From positions 1 through 52,250 of the forward strand of contig LBVV01000007.1 in the NCBI GenBank assembly GCA_000993275.1: DNA of 52,250 nt, given 5' to 3'. Within the stretch, counting starts at the first letter, position 1, and each line of letters begins with the position of its first letter. The notes below the pieces were generated by a model. It was not told the origin of the DNA and did no database searches. It saw nothing but the letters and a program-made list of their open reading frames with translations. This document shows positions 26,178-32,511 of the stretch, piece by piece. The translations under genes and the position numbers were made by a program. Origin of the DNA: a candidate division CPR2 bacterium GW2011_GWC2_39_10. Its GTDB lineage: Bacteria > Patescibacteriota > CPR2.

Positions 26178-26206
26178 TTGAAAAATATCAGAATTTCCTT
26201 TAAGAT
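26178..26206 (+). promoter_or_regulatory. possible promoter before the truncated tRNA copy
   Basis: TTGAAA, 17-base spacer, TAAGAT; fits a promoter that once served the tRNA gene. Confidence 0.35.
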
Positions 26207-26267
26207 GTGTATGTCTTAATTTGTAATTTCTGTTGTTTCCTGTTAACTGGTTCCTGTTTCCTGATCA

Positions 26268-26330
26268 TGGGGAGTCGCCAAGCGGCCCGTCTCGACTAGG
26301 CGTCGAGCCGAGGTGGATAAGGCACCAACA
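26268..26330 (+). pseudogene. truncated tRNA-Gln copy with a hairpin inserted in the D loop
   Basis: The first 18 bases TGGGGAGTCGCCAAGCGG are identical to the 5' end of the intact tRNA-Gln at 26586. A GC-rich insert of about 32 bases with hairpin CTCGAC-TAGGC-GTCGAG follows, then TAAGGCAC, which is the continuation of the tRNA D arm. After that the sequence leaves the tRNA and runs into the GIY-YIG gene. Anticodon and T arms are missing, so it cannot be functional. Confidence 0.7.
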
Positions 26331-26338
26331 AAATTTTT

Positions 26339-26581
26339 ATGAAAGCTTATGTCTATTTACTAATCAGCTTCAAAGATCAGGAAACTTATCTTGGTTCTAC
26401 AAATGATCTTGGCAGGAGGATTTCTGAACATAACTCAGGAAAATGCAAATCAACAAAGCAAAGAGGACCATTAAAATTAATTTATTCTGAAGAATATGAT
26501 AATATTGAAGATGCCAGAGTAAGAGAAAAATATTTAAAAACAAAAAACGGAAGAAAAGAATTATCAAATATCTTTAATTAA
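26339..26581 (+). CDS. single-domain GIY-YIG endonuclease-like protein
   Basis: 80 aa: MKAYVYLLISFKDQETYLGSTNDLGRRISEHNSGKCKSTKQRGPLKLIYSEEYDNIEDARVREKYLKTKNGR. The GIY-YIG motif appears as VYLL...TYLGSTNDLGRRISEHN with the conserved Arg and the later Glu (ARVREKYLK). This YhbQ/UvrC-like minimal form is widespread in Patescibacteria, often near tRNA and rRNA genes. Here it lies exactly between a truncated copy of tRNA-Gln and the intact one, four bases before the latter. No ribosome-binding site is seen. It may act as a homing-type nuclease that spread with the tRNA segment; that is inference. Confidence 0.9.
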   Translation: MKAYVYLLISFKDQETYLGSTNDLGRRISEHNSGKCKSTKQRGPLKLIYSEEYDNIEDARVREKYLKTKNGRKELSNIFN

Positions 26582-26585
26582 GCTT

Positions 26586-26659
26586 TGGGGAGTCGCCAAG
26601 CGGTAAGGCACTGGGTTCTGGTCCCAGCATCGGGGGTTCGAATCCCTCCTCCCCAGCCA
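26586..26659 (+). tRNA. tRNA-Gln (anticodon CTG)
   Basis: 74 nt with encoded CCA. Acceptor TGGGGAG pairs CTCCCCA, discriminator G; D arm GCCAAGCGGTAAGGC; anticodon arm CTGGG-TTCTGGT-CCCAG with CTG at 34-36; T arm GGGGGTTCGAATCCCTC. A terminator follows. Confidence 0.96.
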
Positions 26660-26669
26660 AGAAAAATTG

Positions 26670-26697
26670 AAATGCCCTTTGAGGCATTTTTATTTTT
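26670..26697 (+). terminator. terminator after tRNA-Gln
   Basis: Stem AAATGCC / GGCATTT with a T-rich tail. Confidence 0.75.
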
Positions 26698-26812
26698 CTT
26701 TGGGGTGTGAGGGTGGGAACTCTCGAGATAAATGTTCAAGAATATACAAGTTGAAACCAAACTTCTCAGAAGATACAATACATAGGGAGTTTATAACAAA
26801 AAACAGTGAACT

Positions 26813-26873
26813 GCGGTGAGAATCTCGCCCTACGGGTGATCGGCCGAAGGCCGGCCTCCTCCCTAGCCATAGT
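26813..26873 (+). repeat. 61-base conserved block, copy B1
   Basis: Shares GAGAATCTCGCCCT and GCCGAAGG, with the same spacing, with a block at 29892. Contains hairpin GGCC-GAA-GGCC. Both copies lie upstream of a gene promoter in an otherwise empty intergenic stretch. Confidence 0.55.
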
Positions 26874-26895
26874 TCTGGCTCTTTATTCTTCAAAT

Positions 26896-27073
26896 TCCAT
26901 TGTGGCTACCGTTTATGGCGCCATTGTGCACAAATAGAGGTTAGCCCTAAATCAATATTTGGCTATTTGGATTGTGGTGACTGGAGTAATTGCACTAAGA
27001 GTTTTTCTTAGGCAGATATATGGTGGTTGGCGGTTATGCAATTGCTTATGATCTTAAAGAAATAGAGGCTTGA
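26896..27073 (+). pseudogene. relic of a small membrane protein gene
   Basis: Coding-like sequence with an internal TAG and one frameshift: SIVATVYGAIVHK, stop, RLALNQYLAIWIVVTGVIALRVFL, then after a shift GRYMVVGGYAIAYDLKEIEA and a stop. The hydrophobic pattern suggests a two- or three-helix membrane protein. This reading explains part of the 400-base gap before the Nudix gene. The rest of the gap (26698-26895) holds block B1 and no other signal. Confidence 0.35.
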
Positions 27074-27079
27074 TATAAT
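27071..27079 (+). promoter_or_regulatory. extended -10 TGATATAAT for the Nudix gene
   Basis: TGnTATAAT, 27 bases before the ATG and ahead of AAGGAGG. Confidence 0.6.
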
Positions 27080-27106
27080 ATAATTAGAGAAATCCAAGGA
27101 GGCATT

Positions 27107-27544
27107 ATGTCCAAAGAAAAATTTACATTACGCGGAGCAGTTTACTTAATACTGACCAAAGGTAACCAAATCTTACTTCTTAGAAGAGCTAATACCGGCT
27201 GGAAAGATGGTGAATATAGCTTAGTTGCCGGACATCTTGACGGTAATGAAACTGTTGCAAAGGCTATGGCAAGAGAAGCAAAAGAAGAAGCTGGAATAGA
27301 GATTAAACCGGAAGATTTAAAAGTAGTTCACTTTGTCCATCACATTAGTAATTACGAATTTGTCGACTTCTATTTAACAACCGAGAAATGGCAAGGAAAA
27401 CCAGAAATTATGGAACCAGATAAATGTGACGACCTTTCCTGGTTTCCTCTTGAAGACCTACCAGAAAATATGGTAGACAATGTAAGAGTTGCTTTAGATA
27501 ATTACAAAAACGGTATTACCTTTTCTGAATATCGCTGGAAATAG
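27107..27544 (+). CDS. Nudix hydrolase
   Basis: 145 aa with a complete Nudix box GHLDGNETVAKAMAREAKEEAGI (Gx5Ex7REUxEExGU) at about residues 46-68. Nudix enzymes hydrolyse nucleoside diphosphates linked to another group, with Mg2+ held by the EExxE glutamates. The surrounding residues (AVYLILTKGNQILLLRRANTGWKDGEYSLVAGH) suggest an MutT/ADP-ribose-type member, but the substrate cannot be chosen. AAGGAGG lies six bases before the ATG. A second, unrelated Nudix gene occurs at 37.3 kb, within the same accessory stretch. Confidence 0.93.
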   Translation: MSKEKFTLRGAVYLILTKGNQILLLRRANTGWKDGEYSLVAGHLDGNETVAKAMAREAKEEAGIEIKPEDLKVVHFVHHISNYEFVDFYLTTEKWQGKPEIMEPDKCDDLSWFPLEDLPENMVDNVRVALDNYKNGITFSEYRWK

Positions 27545-27597
27545 TTTATATTGCTCTTCGCCTTATTTGGTTAATAATTATATGCCAGAATTGGTCT

Positions 27598-28218
27598 ATG
27601 ATAGAGAAAAAGAAATACAATGATACTAAACAATCCTATGAAAAACTTGGCGGTAGATACCTTCAAAGCATTCGGGATTTAACACCGTCTGACTTTTATA
27701 ACTTCATAAAAATCATTCCTCGGAGCGCTTTGGTGTTAGATGTGGGCTGTGCAGGCGGTCGAGATTCTCGCAATTTTTTGGACAATGGTTTTAGGGTAGT
27801 AGGCATTGATGTTGTTGAGGAGTTTATAGAAGCCTCTCAAAGATTATATCCCGAAGGAAAGTTTTATAAGATGAGCGTCTTAGATATAAATTTTCCTGAA
27901 GAACAATTTGACGCTATTTGGGCAAATGCGGTTCTGCTTCATCTAGACGATGAGGACTTAGTAAAGGCATTAGATAATCTGCGAAAGGTATTAAAAACTA
28001 AAGGTACTGCTTTTTTAAGTTTCAAACTAGGAAAAGAAGAGGCTACCGTTATTGATAAATTATCGGATGGGGAAGCTAGATATTTCAACTTTACAAATGA
28101 ATCTAAAATTATTAAGTTACTAGAAAAGTTTTTCAAAATCGATAGTTACAATATAGCAGACGATGACGCTAATAGAGATGATGTTAAGTGGATTAGATTG
28201 TTTTTAACGAAAGTATAA
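27598..28218 (+). CDS. SAM-dependent methyltransferase (class I)
   Basis: 206 aa. Motif I is ALVLDVGCAGGRDSRNFLDNG (E/DxGxGxG form), followed by acidic motif II GFRVVGIDVVEEFI and motif IV FDAIWANAVLLHLDDEDLVKALDNLRKVLKTKG, the usual Methyltransf_11 layout. It transfers a methyl group from S-adenosylmethionine; the acceptor is not evident. No ribosome-binding site is visible at the ATG, which lies 54 bases after the Nudix gene, so the two may be co-transcribed. Downstream comes a 600-base region without intact genes. Confidence 0.9.
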   Translation: MIEKKKYNDTKQSYEKLGGRYLQSIRDLTPSDFYNFIKIIPRSALVLDVGCAGGRDSRNFLDNGFRVVGIDVVEEFIEASQRLYPEGKFYKMSVLDINFPEEQFDAIWANAVLLHLDDEDLVKALDNLRKVLKTKGTAFLSFKLGKEEATVIDKLSDGEARYFNFTNESKIIKLLEKFFKIDSYNIADDDANRDDVKWIRLFLTKV

Positions 28219-28267
28219 CTAACTTAAATGAAAACTTTAAATCTTTAAAAGTTTGGTAAATAAGAAT

Positions 28268-28433
28268 TTAATTTAAAGAAGGGCTGATAGCTAAATTAAG
28301 TGTTTTGGCAAGTAGGCATAATTCTTTGCCTAAATCTATTATAGGAATGTAGTATTTATCCGTTCTTAATATATCAACTAAGGGCAGCCATAGTTCGAGG
28401 CTTCGACCGAGCTCAGCCGAAGTCCAAGCTCAC
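28268..28433 (-). pseudogene. possible 3' remnant of a lost gene
   Basis: On the minus strand a stop-free coding-like segment ends LWLPLVDILRTDKYYIPIIDLGKELCLLAKTLNLAISPSLN and is bounded upstream by a palindromic repeat (CTTCGACCGAGCTCAGCCGAAG). No start codon or ribosome-binding site. I do not recognise the family. Confidence 0.3.
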
Positions 28434-28560
28434 TATTAATAACTTGACTAGTAAGAGTTATGGAGATCAGAACTTTTTTGATTGAAAGATTTAGGCAAGA
28501 ACTATGCCCTGGTTCCACTGAGTCACCACGAAGTGAGTTTATCGAAGGGCTTTTTAAGAT

Positions 28561-28588
28561 AAAAAGACCTCAAAATGTGTCTTTTTTT
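28561..28588 (+). terminator. terminator-like hairpin
   Basis: AAAAAGAC / GTCTTTTTTT with a 10-base loop, no clear gene directly upstream. Confidence 0.55.
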
Positions 28589-28715
28589 GAGTTCGATAAG
28601 TTTTGATTAAAATAAAAGATTTACCCTCAAATGATAGCTGAGAAAAAGGAGATTCAAACTTTTTACTTTAAAGATGGAATAGGGTCAAATTATACTGGAA
28701 ATTTTGGCTCTTTTC

Positions 28716-28724
28716 TGCTATAAT
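28716..28724 (+). promoter_or_regulatory. extended -10 TGCTATAAT (followed by CCAA)
   Basis: Promoter for the 28842 gene; weak -35 TGGAAA at 17 bases. Shares TATAATCCAA with promoters at 11725 and 29981. Confidence 0.6.
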
Positions 28725-28841
28725 CCAAAGTCAGACAAGCAATTCCCGCAAATTGACACAGATATTACATAAAGTTTCTTCGGTGTTTTTATTGAATCAT
28801 GTTTGGATTGGAAGAGATCTCAGAAGGAGGAGGTGAAAACA

Positions 28842-29765
28842 ATGTTAACAAATGTAGTGACTAGTGGAAACGTATTTGATCTCGCTGAGAAGCATCGGCA
28901 CATTGCATTCTTGTTATGTGAAACAGGCTTCAAGGCAACACCATTCTTAAAAAAAGTCGTTGATAGAGGATGGAGAGAGCTTGCCGAAGTTAGAAAGATG
29001 CATAAGGGCAATGTCCTGAGACACGGCAAGGAGCATGATACATGGCAATTTTACGGACTGGTTTGTCTTAATGCGGACGGTATTGACCCCGGTAAGGACT
29101 TGGCGAATACTCTTGCGGGCTGTCTATGGCACGTGAAAGTGCCGTATGGCGATAGTCTGGCACTAGTGCTGGAGGCAAACCTGGAAGACACCGTTAATCT
29201 GCTAAACTTAGCGCCTATACTTGATGCAATCAGCAGATCACCTATTCCGATTAAAGTCTACATGCTTCAACAGAGAGCGTTGCCGAAGAAAACCGGTAAA
29301 ATTCAGGGCTCGGCCGATGCTTTGTCGGATGATAGAACGCTGATCAAAGATGTGATGAAGCTATTTGAGCCTAAGGTAAACGACCTCTTAAGAAAGAGGA
29401 GCTTCAAGGTAAGTGCTACTCCAGCTGGCATGCACGAAGGCACTATTCAGGTCGGCGAATTGTATGAAGTTAAGGATGACTGTCATAGCCGGCATGGTGG
29501 TGGCTATGGTTTTAACGTGCAATGCATTAGGCAGATCGGGAACAATGCGCTTATTCATCTTGTCAGCGATGACCAGCTTCCTATCAAAGAGGGCATACAT
29601 CTTCTGGCAATTGAATCAAATGGTAGGCCATTCAATTCATTTGCATCCGAGTACACGTTTATCATCTGGTCGGAAGTAGAAAGCGCGATCGAAGCTGCGG
29701 GCAAAACCGTCGAGCAAAACCTCATTGATACCATCAGGGGTAATCTTGTTTTCTCAAAGGCGTAA
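28842..29765 (+). CDS. 307-aa protein of unknown function
   Basis: The start is ATG 28842 (MLTNVVTSGNVFDLAEKHRH) because AGGAGGAGGTGAAAACA directly precedes it; the longer track ORF would translate the ribosome-binding site. Soluble, no signal peptide. N-terminal half is helical (IAFLLCETGFKATPFLKKVVDRGWRELAEVRKMH), the middle alternates strands and helices (LANTLAGCLWHVKVPYGDSLALVLEANLEDTVNLLNLAPILDAI), and the C-terminal third is strand-rich with a His/Gly patch (DDCHSRHGGGYGFNVQCIRQIGNNALIHLVSDDQLPIKEGIHLLAIES). I recognise no family. More G/C-rich codons than its neighbours. It opens a co-oriented set of unknown genes reaching 31.9 kb. Confidence 0.7.
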   Translation: MLTNVVTSGNVFDLAEKHRHIAFLLCETGFKATPFLKKVVDRGWRELAEVRKMHKGNVLRHGKEHDTWQFYGLVCLNADGIDPGKDLANTLAGCLWHVKVPYGDSLALVLEANLEDTVNLLNLAPILDAISRSPIPIKVYMLQQRALPKKTGKIQGSADALSDDRTLIKDVMKLFEPKVNDLLRKRSFKVSATPAGMHEGTIQVGELYEVKDDCHSRHGGGYGFNVQCIRQIGNNALIHLVSDDQLPIKEGIHLLAIESNGRPFNSFASEYTFIIWSEVESAIEAAGKTVEQNLIDTIRGNLVFSKA

Positions 29766-29775
29766 ACCTGCAATA

Positions 29776-29815
29776 ATAGCAGGCAGTTGATTTTTAGCTG
29801 CCTGCTATTTTCTTT
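29776..29815 (+). terminator. strong intrinsic terminator (shared 3' module)
   Basis: Stem ATAGCAGGCAG / CTGCCTGCTAT. The stem core and the following TTTCTTTCCCAAAAACTTGA recur at 38910. Confidence 0.9.
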
Positions 29816-29891
29816 CCCAAAAACTTGACTAGAAAGAGTTCTGTGAATCAGGACTTTTTTGATTGAAAAAAATAAAACCGAAACTATGACA

Positions 29892-29952
29892 GCGATGAGA
29901 ATCTCGCCCTAAATATGATCAGCCGAAGGGCAGCCTCTTCTCCAATCATTAT
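29892..29952 (+). repeat. 61-base conserved block, copy B2
   Basis: Second copy of the block at 26813; GAGAATCTCGCCCT and AGCCGAAGGGC are conserved. It sits 29 bases before the promoter of the phosphatidyltransferase gene. Confidence 0.55.
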
Positions 29953-29980
29953 TACTCTAGAGATTTTAGCTATTTTCTAG

Positions 29981-29986
29981 TATAAT
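29981..29986 (+). promoter_or_regulatory. -10 box TATAAT (followed by CCAA)
   Basis: Lies 45 bases before the TTG start of the phosphatidyltransferase gene. Confidence 0.5.
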
Positions 29987-30030
29987 CCAAGATCACAAGA
30001 GATAATTCAGTTATGGAGGAGGTGAGCACC

Positions 30031-30555
30031 TTGATAGTAAAAAAGCAAAATAAATACGTTGGAATCGAGTTAGTCTCTAGCTTTCTAAGAGAATTAAAAG
30101 CCAATATGAATCCTGCCAATGTAATTACTCTCTCAAGAATTGTAGCAGTTATTCCAATCAATATCTTTGCACTTCTGGGCTATGATTTACTTGCAAGTAT
30201 TGTCATCACTATGGCTGCCCTTACGGACTTCATAGACGGCAAGATTGCAAGAAGGTTTGGTTGGGTAACAAAAATCGGAAACCTATTAGACCCTATCGCC
30301 GACCATATCTTAATTTGGTCATCAATTATTGCAGTCGCTATTTCTAAAAAAATCATACCTTGGTGGGCAATAGTCATAATTATCCTAAGAGATATTTACA
30401 TTGCCAAAATCAACTTAGCCAAGAATGGGCACAAAGAAAAAGCCACCGTGATTTTTGGAGGCAAGGCATCTACCGTTCTTTTGATGATAGGTGCTGCCTT
30501 ATTAGCGGGAAAAGAGCAGATTTTAGCATTACCAATCGGGGGGGGGGTGCATTAA
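30031..30555 (+). CDS. CDP-alcohol phosphatidyltransferase, 3' end interrupted by a G10 tract
   Basis: Membrane enzyme of the PgsA family, which joins a CDP-diacylglycerol to an alcohol to make phospholipid headgroups. The signature DGxxARx8GxxxDxxxD is present: TDFIDGKIARRFGWVTKIGNLLDPIADH. Start chosen at TTG 30031, since GGAGGAGGTGAGCACC precedes it and would be translated from the track ATG 30013. Five helices are visible. A run of ten G residues (30538-30547) shifts the frame to GGGVH and a stop. With nine Gs the frame continues for 36 codons to 30658, adding a last helix ending ACLYSGYRYWKRL, as PgsA proteins do. So this may be phase-variable or a sequencing indel. Confidence 0.85.
   Translation: MIVKKQNKYVGIELVSSFLRELKANMNPANVITLSRIVAVIPINIFALLGYDLLASIVITMAALTDFIDGKIARRFGWVTKIGNLLDPIADHILIWSSIIAVAISKKIIPWWAIVIIILRDIYIAKINLAKNGHKEKATVIFGGKASTVLLMIGAALLAGKEQILALPIGGGVH
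30538..30547 (+). repeat. poly-G tract of ten
   Basis: Ten consecutive G residues inside the phosphatidyltransferase gene; the length decides which of two reading-frame ends is used. Confidence 0.95.
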
Positions 30556-30674
30556 TAAGAACATAGTTCTTTTGGTAATAGAGTACACCTTCTGGATTGG
30601 TTTTGTTGCTTGTTTGTATTCGGGTTATAGGTACTGGAAGAGATTATCTAGTCAATAGGAAAGCGAGGGTGACA

Positions 30675-30887
30675 ATGGCTAAGAAAGTTAGTAAAGACGG
30701 GGTGGTAACCTTTGATCCACCAGAGCCTACCGGTATTCCTGGTATTTATTGTGTCTGCATAATTACTGGTGAGGCTGCAAGAAAGTTGGATAGAGATCTA
30801 AGCGAGCGTATTGAGAAGGCCTTAGAACCAAATCGTAGATGGAGAGCAGAATCGATGGCGCATGCCAGAGATATTATTCTGGATTAA
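30675..30887 (+). CDS. 70-aa hypothetical protein
   Basis: Start placed at ATG 30675 (MAKKVSKDGVVTFDPPEPTG) after GCGAGGGTGACA; the longer track ORF begins in the restored C-terminus of the phosphatidyltransferase. The product has a short strand region (IPGIYCVCIITGEAARKL) and a basic helix (RDLSERIEKALEPNRRWRAESMAHARDIIL). No family is recognised. It begins 16 bases after the restored stop of the phosphatidyltransferase and ends 10 bases before the next gene, so it belongs to the same operon. Confidence 0.6.
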   Translation: MAKKVSKDGVVTFDPPEPTGIPGIYCVCIITGEAARKLDRDLSERIEKALEPNRRWRAESMAHARDIILD

Positions 30888-30897
30888 GGGGGAGGAT

Positions 30898-31155
30898 ATG
30901 AGCCTAGAAGACTATTTTAAGAGGAAGATAGAGGAACTAACAGGCTTTGAAAACCTGAACGATGATGCCCTAACGAAACTCGAGAAAGAAGCCGAAGAAA
31001 AATATCGGCTCGAAGGTACGTTTAGTGAGCTTGACCTGGGCAAATATGGCTACACCAATCCAGAGAGAGTTGCACAAATTGAACGTGAACTTGAGGCCAT
31101 GAAGCCAGGAGTAAGGCCAGAGCCATGCTTTTGTGGGCACAAAAAAGTTCAATAG
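30898..31155 (+). CDS. 85-aa hypothetical protein
   Basis: Start at ATG 30898 (MSLEDYFKRKIEELTGFENLN) behind GGGGGAGGAT. A charged helical protein with a Pro/Cys tail (VRPEPCFCGHKKVQ) where CxC and His could bind a metal. No family is recognised. It follows the 70-aa gene by ten bases and its end lies 22 bases before the start of the helical repeat protein, so the three small genes look co-translated. Confidence 0.6.
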   Translation: MSLEDYFKRKIEELTGFENLNDDALTKLEKEAEEKYRLEGTFSELDLGKYGYTNPERVAQIERELEAMKPGVRPEPCFCGHKKVQ

Positions 31156-31177
31156 AAACGAGTGGGAGGTGAAACGG

Positions 31178-31918
31178 TTGAAACGAAGAAGGCCTAGAAA
31201 GATGCAAAAGGCTTGGGAAAATTGCCTTGAGAAAGGTATTAGCACTCAAGACTTGCAAGCTTTTGTTAAAACTCCTTTCTTGGGTGGATTGTGGTTCAAA
31301 GAAGAGGCTGGAGAATTACTACTGCAGAGAAGTTCTTCGGTGGAAGAAGTGCTTTTCGTAATTGAAAATATGCGTTCTCTTCGCCTTAAGGCCTGGGATA
31401 AACTCTGGGAGATTGAACCCACTGCTCATGCCTTAGTAAGAGTCATAAAATGGACTCGATCACTTAGGCGGAAAGCTTGGATGAAGTTATTGCAAATGGG
31501 TCCGGATAGAGACGACCTAATGACTGTCATTGAAAAGGCTAGAAACCTTCGTTGGGAGGCTTGGCGTAAGCTCATTGAAATTGGTCCCACAAACGAAAAT
31601 CTAGAAGAAATCATCAGATACCGTCACGGCAAGATGAAGTACGAAGCAACTAAAAGACTCCTCTCACAACGGCCTAGCAACAGGCAGCTCGGGACAATAA
31701 TGCTCTACGGTAACAGTAGGAAATTGACCCTTGAGTCGATGGAGGTGCTTATCAGCAACAATCCAGACATGGAGGACATCAAGTCAATTTACCACCACTA
31801 CCAGATGATTATTCCGGTAAGCAAGAGAAAGAGAAGGCTCAAGCACGAGGCTTGGGATAAGTTTAAGGATACTCCAGAAGGCCAACTCAAGAGTCTTCGT
31901 AGAATCAAGCTTTTCTAA
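31178..31918 (+). CDS. alpha-helical repeat protein, about seven 28-30 residue units
   Basis: Start set at TTG 31178 (LKRRRPRKMQKAWENCL) after GGGAGGTGAAACGG. The 246-aa basic protein is made of tandem units of the form DLxxVIexARxLRxxAWxKLxeigPtxe: ALVRVIKWTRSLRRKAWMKL, DLMTVIEKARNLRWEAWRKL, NLEEIIRYRHGKMKYEATKRL and four looser ones. Conserved Leu, Ala-Trp and Pro positions give a HEAT-like solenoid with a 28-30 residue period. Such solenoids bind proteins or nucleic acid; the Arg/Lys excess favours an acidic partner. I do not recognise the family. A double-hairpin terminator follows, closing the operon. Confidence 0.7.
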   Translation: MKRRRPRKMQKAWENCLEKGISTQDLQAFVKTPFLGGLWFKEEAGELLLQRSSSVEEVLFVIENMRSLRLKAWDKLWEIEPTAHALVRVIKWTRSLRRKAWMKLLQMGPDRDDLMTVIEKARNLRWEAWRKLIEIGPTNENLEEIIRYRHGKMKYEATKRLLSQRPSNRQLGTIMLYGNSRKLTLESMEVLISNNPDMEDIKSIYHHYQMIIPVSKRKRRLKHEAWDKFKDTPEGQLKSLRRIKLF

Positions 31919-31935
31919 GGTGTAAAGAATTTATT

Positions 31936-31967
31936 GAAGGGATCACGACAATGGATCGGATCCCTTC
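31936..31967 (+). other. hairpin after the repeat-protein gene
   Basis: GAAGGGATC / GATCCCTTC, perfect nine-pair stem, no T-run. Confidence 0.6.
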
Positions 31968-31972
31968 AAAGG

Positions 31973-32026
31973 GAGAGAATTTCGTTAAACATGTTAATCA
32001 CATGCTTACCCGAATTCTCTCTTTTC
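31973..32026 (+). terminator. terminator hairpin
   Basis: GAGAGAATT / GAATTCTCTC with a long loop and CTTTT tail; ends the 28.8-31.9 kb unit. Confidence 0.6.
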
Positions 32027-32073
32027 ATTTACTTAAAATCTCTTAGGAAACCCTTAATTTTTTATTAACTTCT

Positions 32074-32103
32074 TTGACAATTCCCTTATGCTTGTGATAC
32101 AAG
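32074..32103 (+). promoter_or_regulatory. orphan promoter
   Basis: Perfect -35 TTGACA, 18-base spacer, TG-A-TACAAG. It is followed by AGGAGGGAGAAAAGG but no usable start codon, probably the surviving promoter and ribosome-binding site of the broken M23 gene. Confidence 0.5.
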
Positions 32104-32224
32104 ATTGATTAACAGTTAAATATATTACAAGCGAGGGCCTTAAGGGCTCTTATTTAATAGGAGGGAGAAAAGGAATATATTAAGAGTTATCTTCGGTTCC
32201 TCTTGTATTCCTTTTTGTTTTTGA

Positions 32225-32488
32225 AATTTTTCCGCACTTAGTGATGGACTGCAGGCGATCTTTCCTGGGGCTTTGGGAGACGTGATTATTAACCATGGGA
32301 AGCATGTAACCTCTATTTATGACCATTTGGATACTATTGGTGTAAAAGTCGGGAACGTTGTTGAAATAGGCGGAATAATCGGTACTCTTGGTGATACCGG
32401 CTGGTCAACCGGCCCCCATCTTCATTTTCAGATTAACGTCTTTGGAATCCCCGTCAATCCAAGGGTGTTTTTGGAGGGGGCGCCGTAG
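32225..32488 (+). pseudogene. truncated M23 (LytM) peptidase
   Basis: Only the C-terminal half of a peptidoglycan endopeptidase domain remains: GDVIINHGKHVTSIYDHLDTIGVKVGNVVEIGGIIGTLGDTGWSTGPHLHFQI. The PHLHF zinc motif and the YxHL strand are intact, but the first zinc ligand and the HxxxD region upstream are missing, and an in-frame TGA lies at 32222. The track ORF begins at an internal TTG. An orphan promoter and ribosome-binding site lie about 90-150 bases upstream, so a deletion of the 5' part is likely. Confidence 0.75.
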
Positions 32489-32511
32489 AAACAAGAGATC
32501 TCTTAATAATG

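Larger units (their letters stand above)
28219..28715. other. intergenic stretch rich in short palindromic repeats
   Basis: About 500 bases with no intact gene. Besides the remnant on the minus strand it holds the palindrome CTTCGACCGAGCTCAGCCGAAG, a hairpin unit AACTTGACTAGTAAGAGTT...AACTTTTTTG (28441-28480) that recurs at 29823, a GTCACCACGAAGTGAGTTTATCG repeat and a terminator at 28561. Confidence 0.6.

Noticed and set aside
26578-26893. Minus-strand ORFs containing GGIRTPDAGTRTQCLTAWRLPKA
   Set aside because: A well-known false protein translated from the antisense of a tRNA (here tRNA-Gln) and its flank.
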